NCBI GenBank assembly: GCA_944989445.1
Contig: CALYLW010000982.1
Coordinates: forward strand, 62,001-126,000
Direction: 5' to 3'
Source: Ampullaceana balthica
Lineage: Eukaryota > Mollusca > Gastropoda > Lymnaeidae
Length of the DNA stretch: 64,000 bases
Shown: piece by piece, positions 33,471 through 45,620 of the stretch
How positions within the stretch are numbered: position 1 is the first letter of the stretch
Layout of the letters: every line of letters starts with the position of its first letter
Position numbers and translations under genes: made by a program
Notes under the pieces: generated by a model
The model's input: only the letters and a program-made list of their open reading frames with translations
What the model was told of the DNA's origin: nothing
Databases searched by the model: none

Positions 33471-36134
33471 TAAGGTGCTTGGGTTCAAGTGTTATTCTGG
33501 TTTGTAAATGAGGGTTTACTTATGAAAATCGGCTGTTGTATTTCTTTTCATTAGAGCATATTTTTTACCATTAAAAGCATTTTTAAAAGATATGAATTTC
33601 TTTAGCATGATAATATTAAAAAGCAGTGGTTGAGAAGTCCATGTGTTATCTTATGATTGGAAATTTCAAGCGCATTAACAGAAGAGAGATCCTTTTACTT
33701 TATTTCACTTAGTAACGATTTTTTAAAGTTTTATAATTTGTTTTTCCTTCTTTTTCGTTTTTTTAAGATCGTCGAACATTCAAGTTACTAACATTTGTGA
33801 ATTATATTATCGCAATGTGTGACTTTACTATTTCAAGATTTTTAAAATGTATTTAATATTTAAACGTGTGAGCTTTAAAATCAAGATTCGATGTTTGTTG
33901 GTCCCCTAGCTTACGATGACTGTTATAATCCCATTCAAAGATCCGGGTTTACATTGGATGACTTGGCTCAATTGCTCGCACTAACTGGTCTGGTGTCGAG
34001 AGCATTGAAAACTAATAAATAACAAGCATACAAGATGTTACAGTGAACAACTGGCATCGTGACAGCATCCGGTAGGCTTCCCCGCCACGTCATCGTGCAG
34101 ATACGATTCGTGCCTCAGTTGGAGTCTAAATACATATAGTACAAGAGAACGAACTCTTGCACTGCAACAGGGAACACATTTCGGACTCCGCCGAAGTAAA
34201 GTCCCCTTACTAAAATAGACTATAGACAAATAGACTCTAACATTATTCTGCTGGGTAAGTTTGTTGAAGTTGGGGACAAACTAATTCCTACAGTGGAGAG
34301 ATGTCATTCTTGAGAATTCACTTGGCCTAATAATTCTCTGGTATTCATCTTCTTTCTGAAATGAGGTCCTCTGCCCACCCTCCCCACTCTTACAGTTTAT
34401 GTATTCCAACTGTTAAAAGGAAGACGGAAAATACTTCTGTAGATTTTCTAATTACCTAAACGACAGGAAGCGGATAGGGTTGTCTAAATTAATAAATATG
34501 TAAATGATTTTAACGCTTTTTAAATATTAAAAAAAAATAGTTTTATTTATTTCTTTTTTGTTTTATTTTTTTAAATGATGAGAATTTGTGAATAGTTACA
34601 GCTGGGCGAGATGCCCTGGCCTCGTTGTGTCTAACTTGACGAGTGCACGACGAGATAAAGCACGACCGCCATTTGTTGTCAAGTCGCGTTTTCAAAAGTG
34701 GTTTTTATCTTCTCTTCATTTCATTTCAAAATTGACACTGCGAGTTTTGAGACATTTTTTCGATATCTTAACTTATGAACCCCATTCATTTGTTTTACTT
34801 GTTTAGTTTCTCTTACCCGTTTTGGCTTTTAATGTGCATTCCATTATACTTGTTTTCTACACTTGTGAGCTTTTTTCTCCCTTTCTTCGAACTTGTGTCG
34901 ATTCTGTTTACTTGACCTTCCTTTTGTTAGCAGCCATACGTTGGGTTAACATAAATAAGTCTTTGGGACATTTTTACATTTTGTATCTCGTCTAAAATTC
35001 AAGCTAAGCATTTATTGTTTCAATGACTCACATTTTCTTTGCGTTTCTTTTATTATAATCATTTAGTTTCTTCTAATCTTGTCGCAAGACCCCACGATCA
35101 ATAAAATGACCATTCTGGCTCACATATATGGTATTGAAGACGTAACTTCACAGTATGCAAAGTTTTCTAACTTGATTATTATTTTCTGATTATAGTCTTG
35201 TGAGAAGACCTCAAGTAATAAATGTACTCTGACGCTCTGAATGGTCATCATTTGTTGAAAACCCAACAGCTCGAGAAACCTCGTTAAATACTGCACGCGA
35301 ACCGGGTGGGCTCATTTTAAAAAAATGACATTTACTCCCCCCCCCCAACAAGAGATTGTTAATTTAATCTATTACCAACAATCGGCCCAATTGGAGCTGT
35401 GTCACAAAACATCGATCGTGCGTTTTATTCTGTACTGTTTTCTTATGTCCCCAATACGTTCTAACAAGCTGTGAGGAGGCCTGTGAAAATCCCATCATGG
35501 AAGCGTGTCTCATTTTAAAAATTAAAAAAAAACCAATTATTACACTTCTTACATTTGTTTCCTGACTTTTCCAACAGTTTCAATTTTTCAAAACACCGCT
35601 GTAGCACCAGGCGTTCGTGAGTTTTGAATACAAGAAAGGATAACATTGGGACAAAGTTATGGTAGACATCCTTTAGCTCTGACAAATAAGACTTAGATCA
35701 TGAAACATATGAACACAATTGACTTGGCCATTGATAAGTTTGGTTTAAGGAACCCTTTATGGCGTAGACCTCGATTGACGTAATCACAATGACTGATATT
35801 TTCTTTTTGGAAGAGAAATGGGCTCCAATCCAGCCAATAGCCACTTATTAAGCATTTTATGGGCCTAAGGAAAATAACTTTTGGGATGATGCAGCTAGGG
35901 TTGGGCACCGTAGTGTCACAAGAGTTGTCAGGATTTTTATTGTTAAGTCAAACATTTGTCGGATTTGGCCGACTGTTAGATGGCTTCTCATCCAAGCTAA
36001 ACGCCCGGAACAATATCAGTTTGGTAGAATTATCTATAAAAGAAAATATTGAAAAAAATTGTGGACAGACAAACAGGAACGAAAGGGAGTTAATAAAAAA
36101 CGTGGTAAAAAAGTCAACTGCCTTTAGTTTGACT
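33471..36134. other. Non-coding sequence, no supported gene
   Basis: AT-rich with a C10-type run at 35337-35347. Short open frames lack domains. Confidence 0.55.
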
Positions 36135-36236
36135 ACCTGTCACGCTCCATGTGTGTGGTGTGGGTCACCCTGACCGGTTGGCTATTGTTTGCTACTGTCA
36201 CGCCACATGTGTGTGGTGTGGGTCACCCTGACCAGA
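36135..36236 (+). repeat. ~58-bp tandem repeat, 2 copies
   Basis: CTGTCACGC(T)CCATGTGTG followed by TGGTGTGGGTCACCCTGACC occurs twice, about 58 bp apart. Confidence 0.85.
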
Positions 36237-36457
36237 GACCTCAGATAAACCGCCAATGTTTTAGTTGGCCTGTGAGAGCATGCATGTCTAGTTTCGAACG
36301 TCTAACGTTAATCACACGCTTTACTGTAGCGAACGTTCTAATAACTACTTAGGTGCCCGACAATTACTGGCGGAATCACAGAGGTCGTTTCGACGGGCAC
36401 TGCGATTAAAATACGCGACAACAGCTCATCTAGTGCATATACGAGTACAGCATAAGC

Positions 36458-36543
36458 AGATTTAAAGTAATGAGAAGCACATATACTGAATACACGGGTT
36501 GTAAAGTAATGAGAGCCAGACATACTGAATACACAGGTTGTGT
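36458..36543 (+). repeat. ~40-bp tandem repeat, 2 copies
   Basis: AAAGTAATGAGA...CATACTGAATACAC(G/A)GGTTGT occurs twice in tandem with small differences. Confidence 0.8.
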
Positions 36544-36785
36544 ATTTATGGGAATCAATGCGTTCCGAATTGGAAACTATCAAAATGTATTGATGTTGTT
36601 GAAGTAAACTAACACTTGCGCAGTAGCTTTATTATGGTTCCATTTGTGTGATAAAAAAGTATACTTGCATATCAAAGTTAATCTTACCTATAACAGACAC
36701 TCCTTCTATTTTGCTATTGATTAGTACGAATAGTCTATGTGGCTATTGATTAGTATGGATAAAATAGTTGGTTATTGATTTTTTT

Positions 36786-37058
36786 TTAAATTGTTAAGTT
36801 TTCTTTTAAGACCTTGATGGCGGACGTGAAGCGGCGTTCACAAATTTCTTTAGTTACGGCATACGGGGGGATTGTAGGGCTAGTACAATGCCCAGCCGCT
36901 TTTATTTTACCCCAACTGATGTCAGGTACCAAGTCGGAGCTCAGTGGACGCAGGGACACCTTTAACCACGGGGACAGACTCATGCCTTGACAAAGATTCG
37001 AACTCGTAACTCTCGGAACGCCAGCCCAGCGCGCCGCCGCTCGACCAATGCGTCCCAG
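36786..37058 (-). mobile_element. tRNA-derived SINE, second copy with a different head
   Basis: Minus strand: CTGGGACGCATTGGTCGAGC (A-box region), then GAGTTCGAATC (B box) about 55 bp on, then a body ending in an A-rich AAAAGAAAAC tail. The body shares GGGCATTGTACTAGCC, CAATCCCCCCGTATGCCGTA and AAATTTGTGAACGCCGC with the SINE at 16505-16713, although the tRNA-like heads differ. I do not see a clear target duplication. Confidence 0.82.
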
Positions 37059-37574
37059 AGTAAAATGGTTGTCAACACGCCACCCATAGCATGAATATGG
37101 CCCCTTTGATAAACTGATAATCTATAGTACAGCTACCTAATGATGACATTATCTTATATTTTACAGGAGATGTTTTAGTCCCACCCTTAGCCATGGTTTA
37201 TGTCTAGTCTTGCATTTTATTAGAGGTGTATGTGAAGATAGCGAGGTGAGAGCCTTGATTCTGACAAGCTTCGTCCATTTGCATGACATGACTGAAAGAT
37301 TTATGTAGCTTTTTTATATAATTGAAATATATTTTTCTTTGCGAAGCGGCAAAAATTATTATTATTTTTATTCATTTCAATTATTAATTCTATTAATCAG
37401 AGGATTGACAAACAATAAGAAACACACATATAAACAAAGTGCTCTCCCTCTTTCTCTCACCCTGCTACCAACTCCTTATTCCTCCCTCCCCCCAATAACC
37501 CCCACCCCAAACAAATGAGGACTGCGTGACCGCTCGATACCTAATCCAGACGTTCAGCCCAAATCCCAGCCATT
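37059..37574. other. AT-rich spacer
   Basis: No feature recognised. A pyrimidine-rich stretch lies at 37440-37510. Confidence 0.5.
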
Positions 37575-38250
37575 TTGGGAGAGGGGCTTGTCTGTCTGGA
37601 GCTGTGAGTCATGCAGCCCCTCATGTTGGGTTGCCATTTTGGAGATGGGCTTGTCTGTCTGGCTGGAGCTGTGAGTCATGCAGACCCCCATGCTGGCTTG
37701 TCTATCTGAAGCTGTGAGTCATGCAGAATCTCATGTTGGTTTGTCTGTGTGGCTAGAGCTGTGAGTCATGCAGACCCTCATGTTGGCTTATCTGTCTGTT
37801 TGTCTGGAGTTGTGAGTCATGCAGACCCCCATGCTGGCTTGTCTGTCTGAAGCTGTGAGTCATGCAGAATCTCACGTTGGCTTGTCTGTCTGAAGCTGTA
37901 AGTTATGCAGACCCTTATGTTGCTTGTCTGTCTGTAGCTGTGAGTCATGCAGACCCTCATGTTGGTTGTCTGTCGGAGCTATGAGGCATGCAGCCCCTCA
38001 TGTTGACTTGTCTGTCTGGAGCTATGAGGCATGCAGCCCCTCATGTTGACTTGTCTGTCTGGGGCTATGAGGCATGCAGACCCTCATGTTGGCTTGTCTG
38101 TCTGGAGCTGTGAGTCATGCAGCCCCTCATGTTGGCTTGTCTGTCTGTTTGTCTGGAGCTGTGAGTCATGCAGACCCTCATGTTGGCTTGTCTGTCTGGA
38201 GCTATGAGGCATGCAGCCCCTGATGTTGGCTTGTCTGTCTGTGCTAGCAA
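37575..38250 (+). repeat. ~43-46-bp tandem array, about 15 copies
   Basis: Units contain GGCTTGTCTGTCTGGAGCTG, TGAGTCATGCAG and CCCTCATGTT. Length varies through extra TGTC or CTGT motifs, and GAGTCATG alternates with GAGGCATG. The internal open frames follow from the repeat. Confidence 0.93.
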
Positions 38251-40112
38251 GAGGAGTCATCAATCCGTTGTTTCAAGATCTTTTAAACTTGGTCTTATTT
38301 TAATCAGCTTATAAGCTTGGGCATCTAAAACTAAAACTTAAAAACTTTTGTTTGATCTAGTAATGTACTACACAGTGTGTCACCCTGCACAAGTCATGAA
38401 GTGTTACCTGGTATTGGTATACCAGCTGCCGTCTGCTAACCTCCAACAAGGCTAGCACCTACTGAATGGACATCAATAGACAACACTGTAAGGGGTCGTT
38501 GGGTTCGGAATTATACAAAGTTCTGAACGTGTTTGAAGTTTGAGATATCTTCAGCGATCACAGAGTTTAATGAACACATTTTACCAAAACTTATCCCCAC
38601 TTTACATAGTACTCGTCTGTTAGTTTTAGCATTTTTATGAAGAGGGCTTTCTTTTCATATTAAAAATACAATCTTTTGCTGCCTACAATTTGTGAGTGTA
38701 CTATCCATTTGCCACCATAGTTTGAGTACCCTTGACATAGAATTCATGACATAGAATAACACCACAAAAGAGTTGTAACTTTGGAATATCAGTCTCAGAA
38801 TGACCCTCATAATCTCAGCCTGCTGTAGATTATTTAATAGGATAGTTTTTAGCCCAGTTATTGTCGTGCTAACACACAATACAGCAACTTAAAAGTTAAA
38901 TCTTGAGTCTTCCTAACTTCTGTTATTTTTTCCCTTCCAACGGGAGATCAGCGCTAACTCGCTCTATGCATTTTGTCTCTAAGAAAGCTTAGCGTTATGT
39001 CCCTTATTTCATTTGAATTTTTTTTTCTGCTTGTTGAAGTTCAGCCATTGTACAGTTTATTTCTTGCCTTAAAAAATAAATTGGGGAAGATCGGATGGCA
39101 AAGGTTTCAGGTTTACGTTATTTTTTTATTCTTATCTTACTTTGTATTGTGGAGCTTTTTTAAATAAAAACTTAAAGTTCACATGCATATGTTTAATTTT
39201 TTTGGGCTCCAGATTTAAATCGGAATTTGAGTACGTTATGCGGTACCCTATGTTAGTACCTTAAGTTACTTTCACAGAGGTTTACTTTACTATGAAAACA
39301 GTAACAATTAATTCAAGACCATATAAATTGCATGTAGTTATCATTTAAGCCATAGAGGAAAATGTCCTATCGCAAACAGTCCCTTGACCCTATGTGTTTG
39401 ATAGAAATATTAAGTCCAATCTCTTTCTTGTCGTTATCCTTTCTGTCAGTGTTTATGACAGAAAGTATGAAGAAAAGAAACAAGTATTAAACATGTTGTA
39501 TCATACAGCTGTTGTTGATGCGTCGCCTACGCTGATGCCTCTTGCATCGAGCATCGCTTTAATTGATATTGATGATCATTTTCTTCAAGTCCCTCCTTAG
39601 TTCGGTATTGAACACGGCCCTGCTGATTATCTCAGTACTCACAGGAATTCTGCCTAAGTGGGTCATGCAAGAGTTTCTGCCGAGTCAACATTACACCGAG
39701 GAGGGCGCCTGGTCCAAATTGTGACCCACTATCTCCGAGAGTCTCCTGATTAAACTAATCAGACCGGCAAAAGTGGCCTTCGAGGGCTGGGAGGGGCGCC
39801 ACTGTAAGAAGACTCCGGTCTCCTCAAATTGCTGGCTGGTTGGTATCTCACCTTCACCGTTCAACTTTAAAAAAAAGAAGATAAAGCCTATGTAACCATG
39901 TGATGGAGTGTTTCCCCAGACGAGTCTCATTCGTGTCATTCACGGCACAGACAAGTGCAACTCGGGTTCGGGGGCGGTCTCGTATTCGATTTTTTTTATC
40001 GGAACTCAGCTAGGCTCGTCAAACTTACAGCCTGAACTGTCCTAACTGCCCTTGTGACCCCCTCCCCAGTTTGTGTCAACGGGAGGCTTCTGGTACCCAT
40101 CATAGCGACCCC
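38251..40112. other. Non-coding sequence, no supported gene
   Basis: Short open frames at 38655-39939 show no recognisable domain. No repeats noted. Confidence 0.55.
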
Positions 40113-40790
40113 CAATGGTACTCGTGGGTGCGATACCCCAGTGATCGATAGGATGACGACCGCAATACTCTTCAAAGCAATACCCCAAGTACTCGTGAAT
40201 GTAATACCCCCGGTTTTCGTCAATGCAGTACCCCAGTACCTGTCAATGCAATACCCCCAGTACTCGTCAATGCAATACCCCAGTACCTGTCAATGCAATA
40301 CCCCCAGTACTCGTCAATGCAATACCCCAGTACCTGTCAATGCAATACCCCCAGTACTCGTCAATGCAATACCCCAGAACCTGTCAATGCAATACCCCCA
40401 GTACTCGTCAATGCAATACCCGCAGTACTCGTCAATGCAATACCCTAGTACTTGTCAATGCAATACCCTAGTAATTGTAAATACAATGCCTTCAGTACTC
40501 GTCAATGCAATACCCCAGTACTCGTCAATGCAATACCCCAGTACTCGTCAAGGCAATACCCCAGTACTCGTCAATGCAATACCCCAGTACTCGTCAATGC
40601 AATACCCCAGTACTCGTCAAGGCAATACCCCAGTACTCGTCAATGCAATACCCCAGTACACGTCAATGCAATACCCCAGTACTCGTCAATGCAATACCCC
40701 AGTACTCGTCAAGGCAATACCCCAGTACTCGTCAAGGCAATACCCCAGTACTCGTCAATTTAATACCCCCAATACTCGTCGGTGCTTAAC
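40113..40790 (+). repeat. 23/24-bp tandem array, about 28 copies
   Basis: Units of TCAATGCAATACCCCAGTAC plus TCG repeat, 23 bp when the C run is four and 24 bp when it is five. GTACCTGT replaces GTACTCGT in alternating units on the left side, and AAGGCAAT replaces AATGCAAT in several on the right. Because 23 is not a multiple of three, successive units are read in different frames; the 250-codon open frame over it is coincidental. Confidence 0.95.
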
Positions 40791-40898
40791 CCCCTCACAA
40801 AGTTAAAACTAGTGAGCCACAAATCTCTCTATGATTTCAGGTTTTTCACCGCTTACCTTCGATTGAATTAACCGGCGCTGGCATGTTGTAGGGAGGTT

Positions 40899-41265
40899 GG
40901 TTCACCGACAAAACGGCTCTGTCAAAACGGCCCCAGTCAAAACGACCCCAGACAAATCGGCCCTTGACTAATAGATGTTAATGGAATAAACATACACTCA
41001 AATTTTATATAATTATTTTTACTCACCCATTCAATGTCAGTTTTAGTTCACAAGAAACAATTTAATAAGTTTATATGGTAGCAAGTCACAATTGTTTGCT
41101 GAGAAGAAGTAATATAACATCACAGGAAATAATTTTACAATTTCACCACTTTCTTAAAAGGTGAAAAAGTTTAACAAAGGTTAAAATGAAAAAAAAATAT
41201 TTAAAAAAAAATTTAAACAATTTGTCTGGGGCCGTTTTGGTCGGGGCCGTTTTGGCGGCTCATCT
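40899..41265. mobile_element. 367-bp MITE with a perfect 8-bp target duplication
   Basis: The left end is built of GTCAAAACGGCCCCA-like units (ACAAAACGGCTCT, TCAAAACGGCCCC, TCAAAACGACCCC, ACAAATCGGCCC). The right end carries the inverted form GTCTGGGGCCGTTTTGG and TCGGGGCCGTTTTGGCGG. GGGAGGTT flanks the element on both sides (40891-40898 and 41266-41273). The interior is AT-rich. An 8-bp duplication suggests hAT-type transposition, though the ends lack the usual CAG start. Confidence 0.88.
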
Positions 41266-41273
41266 GGGAGGTT

Positions 41274-42287
41274 ATACTCCCACCATCTACACGTCATAAG
41301 CACTGTCCTCCCGACTAACTTCATCGTGAGATTATCGTGAAATTTCCGCAAAGGGAAGGGGGGGTCAAAATAAGATTACGTGTCTTTGAGTTGTAGAGTC
41401 ATTGCGTTAAATTATCAACGGAAGGTCATGCCTTCAAGGGAATGAGTATTTGGAAACGACGATGTCGGTTTATTGTGGACGTTTTTTTTTCTTGTATCTC
41501 TATCCATGCCTGGGGTTTTGGCTGTATACCCCCTCCCCATACACACAAAACAGTGCGTCATGGTAACCAAGTTAAGCATTTTAGTTCACACCTGGACTAG
41601 TCTATCTCATTGTGTGTCACCTGTAGCAGCCGATTCTGACTTGACTTTTAGTGCTGGCCATAAAACATGCGATTGTTCTATGTGGATGTCAAGGTAACTT
41701 AAACGGAGAGAGCCTTTTTCTCGCTATGATCGTTTTATCTGACATAGTCATCATAAATAGCATTATTTCTCATATGACATTAAATGCCTATTTACGAACA
41801 TAAACTATTATAGCAAGCACTCCAATAAAAAGTGCTATAGTGTGAGCATAGTGCCGGAACTCATATTTAACACAACCTGAAAAAAAAGCAGTAAGACCAA
41901 ACATTCCAGATAATAATATAAAAAAGTTTCTGGTAAAAAAGGTGCCGGAACTCGTGCGTTCTGCTAGAAAAAAAAAGCATTGAGTTTGAGTATCCAATTA
42001 AGAACATGGTATAACCAAAACGCTTCTATTTCGAAAAAAAAAGTCACCACAGGAATTAAACCCGTCTCAACTAGTCGAATAATCCTACCTCATACCTATT
42101 GACGGTTGTCGCATTAAAGTAGCCCTTTTAAATGGTGTATACGTTGTGACAACACTCCTTCAGTTGGTCACAAATCACGTTTAACCAATCAATCAGCACA
42201 GCCTCAAACCTCCACCAATCATGAGTTTTGTGGACGGAGGGAAGCAGTGGGTTCAAATACATTTTCCGTCATGCGGTACCTCAATCC
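41274..42287. other. Non-coding sequence
   Basis: Holds two direct GTGCCGGAACTC motifs 90 bp apart (about 41850 and 41940). The hydrophobic 69-codon minus frame at 41788-41997 lies across them and has no recognised family. Confidence 0.5.
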
Positions 42288-42353
42288 CACTTGACAACAC
42301 CTAAATACCACTTGACAACACCTAAATACCACTTGACAACACCTTTAAATACC
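42288..42353 (+). repeat. 21-bp tandem repeat, 3 copies
   Basis: CACTTGACAACACCTAAATA plus C, three times; the last unit has a TT insertion. Confidence 0.9.
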
Positions 42354-42945
42354 AATGATAAGCTGGACTTCAATTGTATTTACCTAATTTTTTAAAAAAA
42401 ATTATTTTTTTTTAAACCGTAGTTGAGACTTCATTGAAACATTGATCGCCGTGATATCTTCAACTGATGGGAACCACTTCACTGCCCGCCGCCCCGGTGG
42501 CTGGTTCAGAGAACATTTTGTACACTTTAAGTAAACAAAAACTTTGCCCTGTTCCCGAACACTTGAATACCGATGACATTCGGTAAAATAATGTTCCGTC
42601 AATCGACTTTTGGAAATGCACAGCGGAAAGTGATCTTGTAGATCAAAAATTATAAAGTAGATTTTTCCACTTTAATTTAACTCATCGTGACATCAGCCGC
42701 AGTCGAGATGGGAATACGATTTCTGTTTGAAAACACTACCACTTTCACGCAACACTTGTTTATGAGTTGTGACGTTATGGTTTTAAATAATAATAATTAG
42801 TACCAGTATTAGTATCATAAGTATGACTCTGGTACAGTATGCGCTCTAAACCTTCTATCAGTTGGATGGTTCTCTATCAAAGATCTATGCTAATTACTTT
42901 ATTCAACAAGTTGCTGTGAGCTTTCGTTCCATTAAAGCCAAACAC
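42354..42945. other. Non-coding sequence
   Basis: Nothing recognised. Confidence 0.5.
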
Positions 42946-43330
42946 TGTCCTACATTTCAGTTACACCGGCTGAGTGACAGCCTGTCCTAAATTTCAGTTA
43001 CACCGGCTGAGTGACAGCCTGTCCTATATTTCAGTTACACCGGATGAGCGACAGCCTGTCCTATATTTCAGTTACACCGGATGAGCGACAGCCTGTCCTA
43101 TATTTCATTTACACTGGATGAATGACAGCTTGTCCTATATTTCAGTTACACCGAATAAGTGACAGCCTGTCCTATATTTCAGTTAAACCGGATGAGTGAC
43201 AGCCTGTCCTATATTTCAGTTAAACCGGATGAGTGACAGCATGTCCTATATTTCAGTTACACCGAATAAGTGACATCCTTTCCTATATTTCAGTTACACC
43301 GGATAAGTGACAGCCTGTCCTATATTTCAA
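42946..43330 (+). repeat. 37-bp tandem array, about 10 copies
   Basis: Units contain TTTCAGTTACACCGGATGAG and TGACAGCCTGTCCTATA, with substitutions such as CGGCTGAG, CGAATAAG and TTAAACC. Confidence 0.95.
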
Positions 43331-43975
43331 TAAAACTCTTAGCATAGATCTCGTCTCCAAGTGCCCTTGTCTTGCTGGTCATGGAAGATAACCTGCACTC
43401 TGGCGCGAATGATGGTACTACGGCAAACTTGTTAGGTAGTCATGGGTCATGGGATACAATTTAATAGTGCAAGTTTGGCTTTTACTTGAGTAACTGATAA
43501 ATGTACACGTCTCATGGCATATTATTATTATACAACACATCTTAATTCATTTAAATTGTTCATTATCATGGCTCTGTTTGCTTTAGTTATTGTTGAATGG
43601 ATCCCTGTGGTCGTGTCAGATTGGAACATGTTGGTGTGTTACTACCATTCGTAATCCAATGATTCCACGATGGTAGAGTTTACAAACTTCATTTTAAACG
43701 TCAGCTCAAAGATCTATGATAGAAGCCACATTGGCGGCCAGCGATGTGGATAATGGCTTCATGGTCACGTGGGGTGCGTTTGTGCGGTGACCCTTTGTTG
43801 AACCCGGCGCATGAATGAATAATCCTCCCTCACCCGTCTCGCCCCTTCTCTTGCTCTCTCCCAGACGTAATCTGTCAATGAAATCTCCTTAACCCACAAC
43901 CCAGGGCTCTGCCCTTATTTCTTCATATGCATATCTAGTTGCGCTGAGCTCGATGCAGCTTTTCATAGCCGGTCC
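43331..43975. other. Non-coding sequence
   Basis: Nothing recognised. Confidence 0.5.
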
Positions 43976-44275
43976 AGTCCCGGTATGTTGAGACTTACCA
44001 CAGCTGTCCGGGCCCCTGTGTGTCGAGACTACACAGCAGTCCGGGTCCCGCTCAATGTCAATGTTCCCATTAAGTTGCGCGGCCGCGCTTATATTTGACC
44101 GACGCCGCACAGCAATTTAGAATTACCGTGCAGCAAATGTTGTATAATCCTGTACAAAATTTAATGCTGCGCAATTTTGAATAAGTTTTAAAAAAAATAA
44201 ATGTGCACACGAACCAACAAACATTCGTTGGGACATTGGTCCCGGTGTGTTGAGACTATACACGGCAGTCCGGGT
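43976..44275 (+). repeat. Three dispersed ~35-bp repeats with CCCGG...CCGGG ends
   Basis: CCCGGTATGTTGAGACTTAC (43979), CCCTGTGTGTCGAGACTACA (44012) and CCCGGTGTGTTGAGACTATA (44241) each lead to CAG(C/T)(A/T)GTCCGGG. The first two are adjacent and the third lies about 230 bp on. Each can fold by pairing CCCGG with CCGGG. Confidence 0.75.
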
Positions 44276-45384
44276 CTGTTTCCGGATTTTGCAAAATAAT
44301 AAGAGAAAGAAATTAAGAAAGAATAAAGATCGCACCATTTTAAATACGCCAATAAAACTGTCCAAGAGAACGAGGTTGGGTTGCTGATTATTGTCAGGGT
44401 GGCGTCAACAGCGTACACAGAAGTAACACTATCAAACGGTTTCGGTCATTTGTAACTAGGTGTACATTTTGAAATGATAATTCTAATTTCTCAAACTCTC
44501 CATTGACCCGCTGACATGGTGTGTGACCCCAGAAAAGGTCATAATCCACAATCAGTTACATCCCATGTGGCGGAGCTGGCAATATTGTTATCGCTGGTCA
44601 CTGTTAGTTTTAGGTAGCAGTGTTAGTGTTACTTTTATTAAACCATCTGACGTAAGATATTTTCATCTTGACCATCCTTAGTGTCGGTCGGTGTACCTTT
44701 AAATTAGTTTACCTTTCATGACCTTTATTGAATTCAACGACAGAATTTAAAAATGCCCCTTGACACACTCCCACACACACACTCACTCACACACACCTAC
44801 ACTCTAAATTTGGTTATTTAGTATTATCATGACACAAATAAAATATCTATTGTAAAAAGACAGTGCTGAGGCCATTAGAAAATGATGACACTAAATCGAC
44901 AGCAAGTGCAGCAGTATTTTCTGTTATTCCCCCCCCCCTCAAATCGCTTGCCAATTTAAAAAAAATAATACAAAAAAAAACAACATGTTCATTACAGCAA
45001 GTAAAAAAAATATTTCTAAAATGTATGTTTAAAAAAGTAGAAAAAAGGATGTAGGATGCGGAATCTATAATTAAGTCTACCCATCGGGACATATACACGT
45101 TTTAGAATAGAATCTCTTTAAAAAGAACCCATTTCTTGTAAACTCTCAAGTCTATGCCACTCTGCAGACTAAAATACCGAAATGACCAGATAGTTACAAC
45201 ATTATGCCTTTTAAACATTGCGTTATAACAGAATAGGCGTCACGGTTTTAAGATTTATGAAATGAGAGAAGCGCTGTTCAGTACTTGCGCACTTAGATTT
45301 TTTCCCCCAACAATGTTCAATAGTGGCAGAGGGAAAACGAACGCACAGCGAGTCCACTTCAATGTTTACGATATGGAGTGATAT
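44276..45384. other. Non-coding sequence
   Basis: Contains a CA-rich stretch at 44768-44800 and a C9 run at 44930-44938. No supported gene. Confidence 0.5.
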
Positions 45385-45484
45385 GATTGGTTCATGTGAC
45401 TCCGCCATTTAATTTATCGATTGGCTCCTCCTCGCTGTGCCTTGCCGTGGGGCGGTTCTATAAATAGTTGGCTGGGTTTTTCAG
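45385..45484 (+). promoter_or_regulatory. Candidate RNA polymerase II core promoter
   Basis: In order: GATTGG (inverted CCAAT box) at 45385-45390, CCGCCATTT (YY1-like) at about 45402-45410, a second ATTGG at 45420-45424, a GC box GGGGCGG at 45449-45455, a TATA box TATAAATAG at 45459-45467, and a TCAG initiator-like site at 45481-45484. The spacing of CCAAT, GC box and TATA is that of a typical metazoan promoter. The initiator sits slightly closer to TATA than usual, so the true start may be a few bases further. It might be an alternative intronic promoter, a nested transcript or a retroelement promoter. Confidence 0.5.
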
Positions 45485-45560
45485 AAAAAATTCCCCTAGC
45501 TTTTCGGGTGATTTCACGTTGTACCGCAACACTTGTTTCGCTGGGTCACGTTCTCTTACC

Positions 45561-45620
45561 ATGACCACAGAAGCAATCCTGACATTTTCAGTCAGCAGAC
45601 AAAACAAACGGATGCCTTGA
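45561..45620 (+). other. Small ORF (19 codons) downstream of the candidate promoter
   Basis: The first ATG after the candidate start site lies in an ACCATGA context. It encodes MTTEAILTFSVSRQNKRMP and then stops. It could be an upstream ORF or the beginning of a first exon if a donor lies within it, but no good GT donor is evident. Its coding status is uncertain. Confidence 0.2.

Noticed and set aside
40054..40806. 250-codon ORF plus several overlapping ones
   Set aside because: The unit is 23 or 24 bp, so frames cycle; the sequence is a simple tandem repeat without codon constraint.
41788..41997. 69-codon hydrophobic minus-strand ORF resembling a membrane protein
   Set aside because: Its composition follows from A/T-rich DNA; it overlaps two GTGCCGGAACTC repeats and matches no known family.
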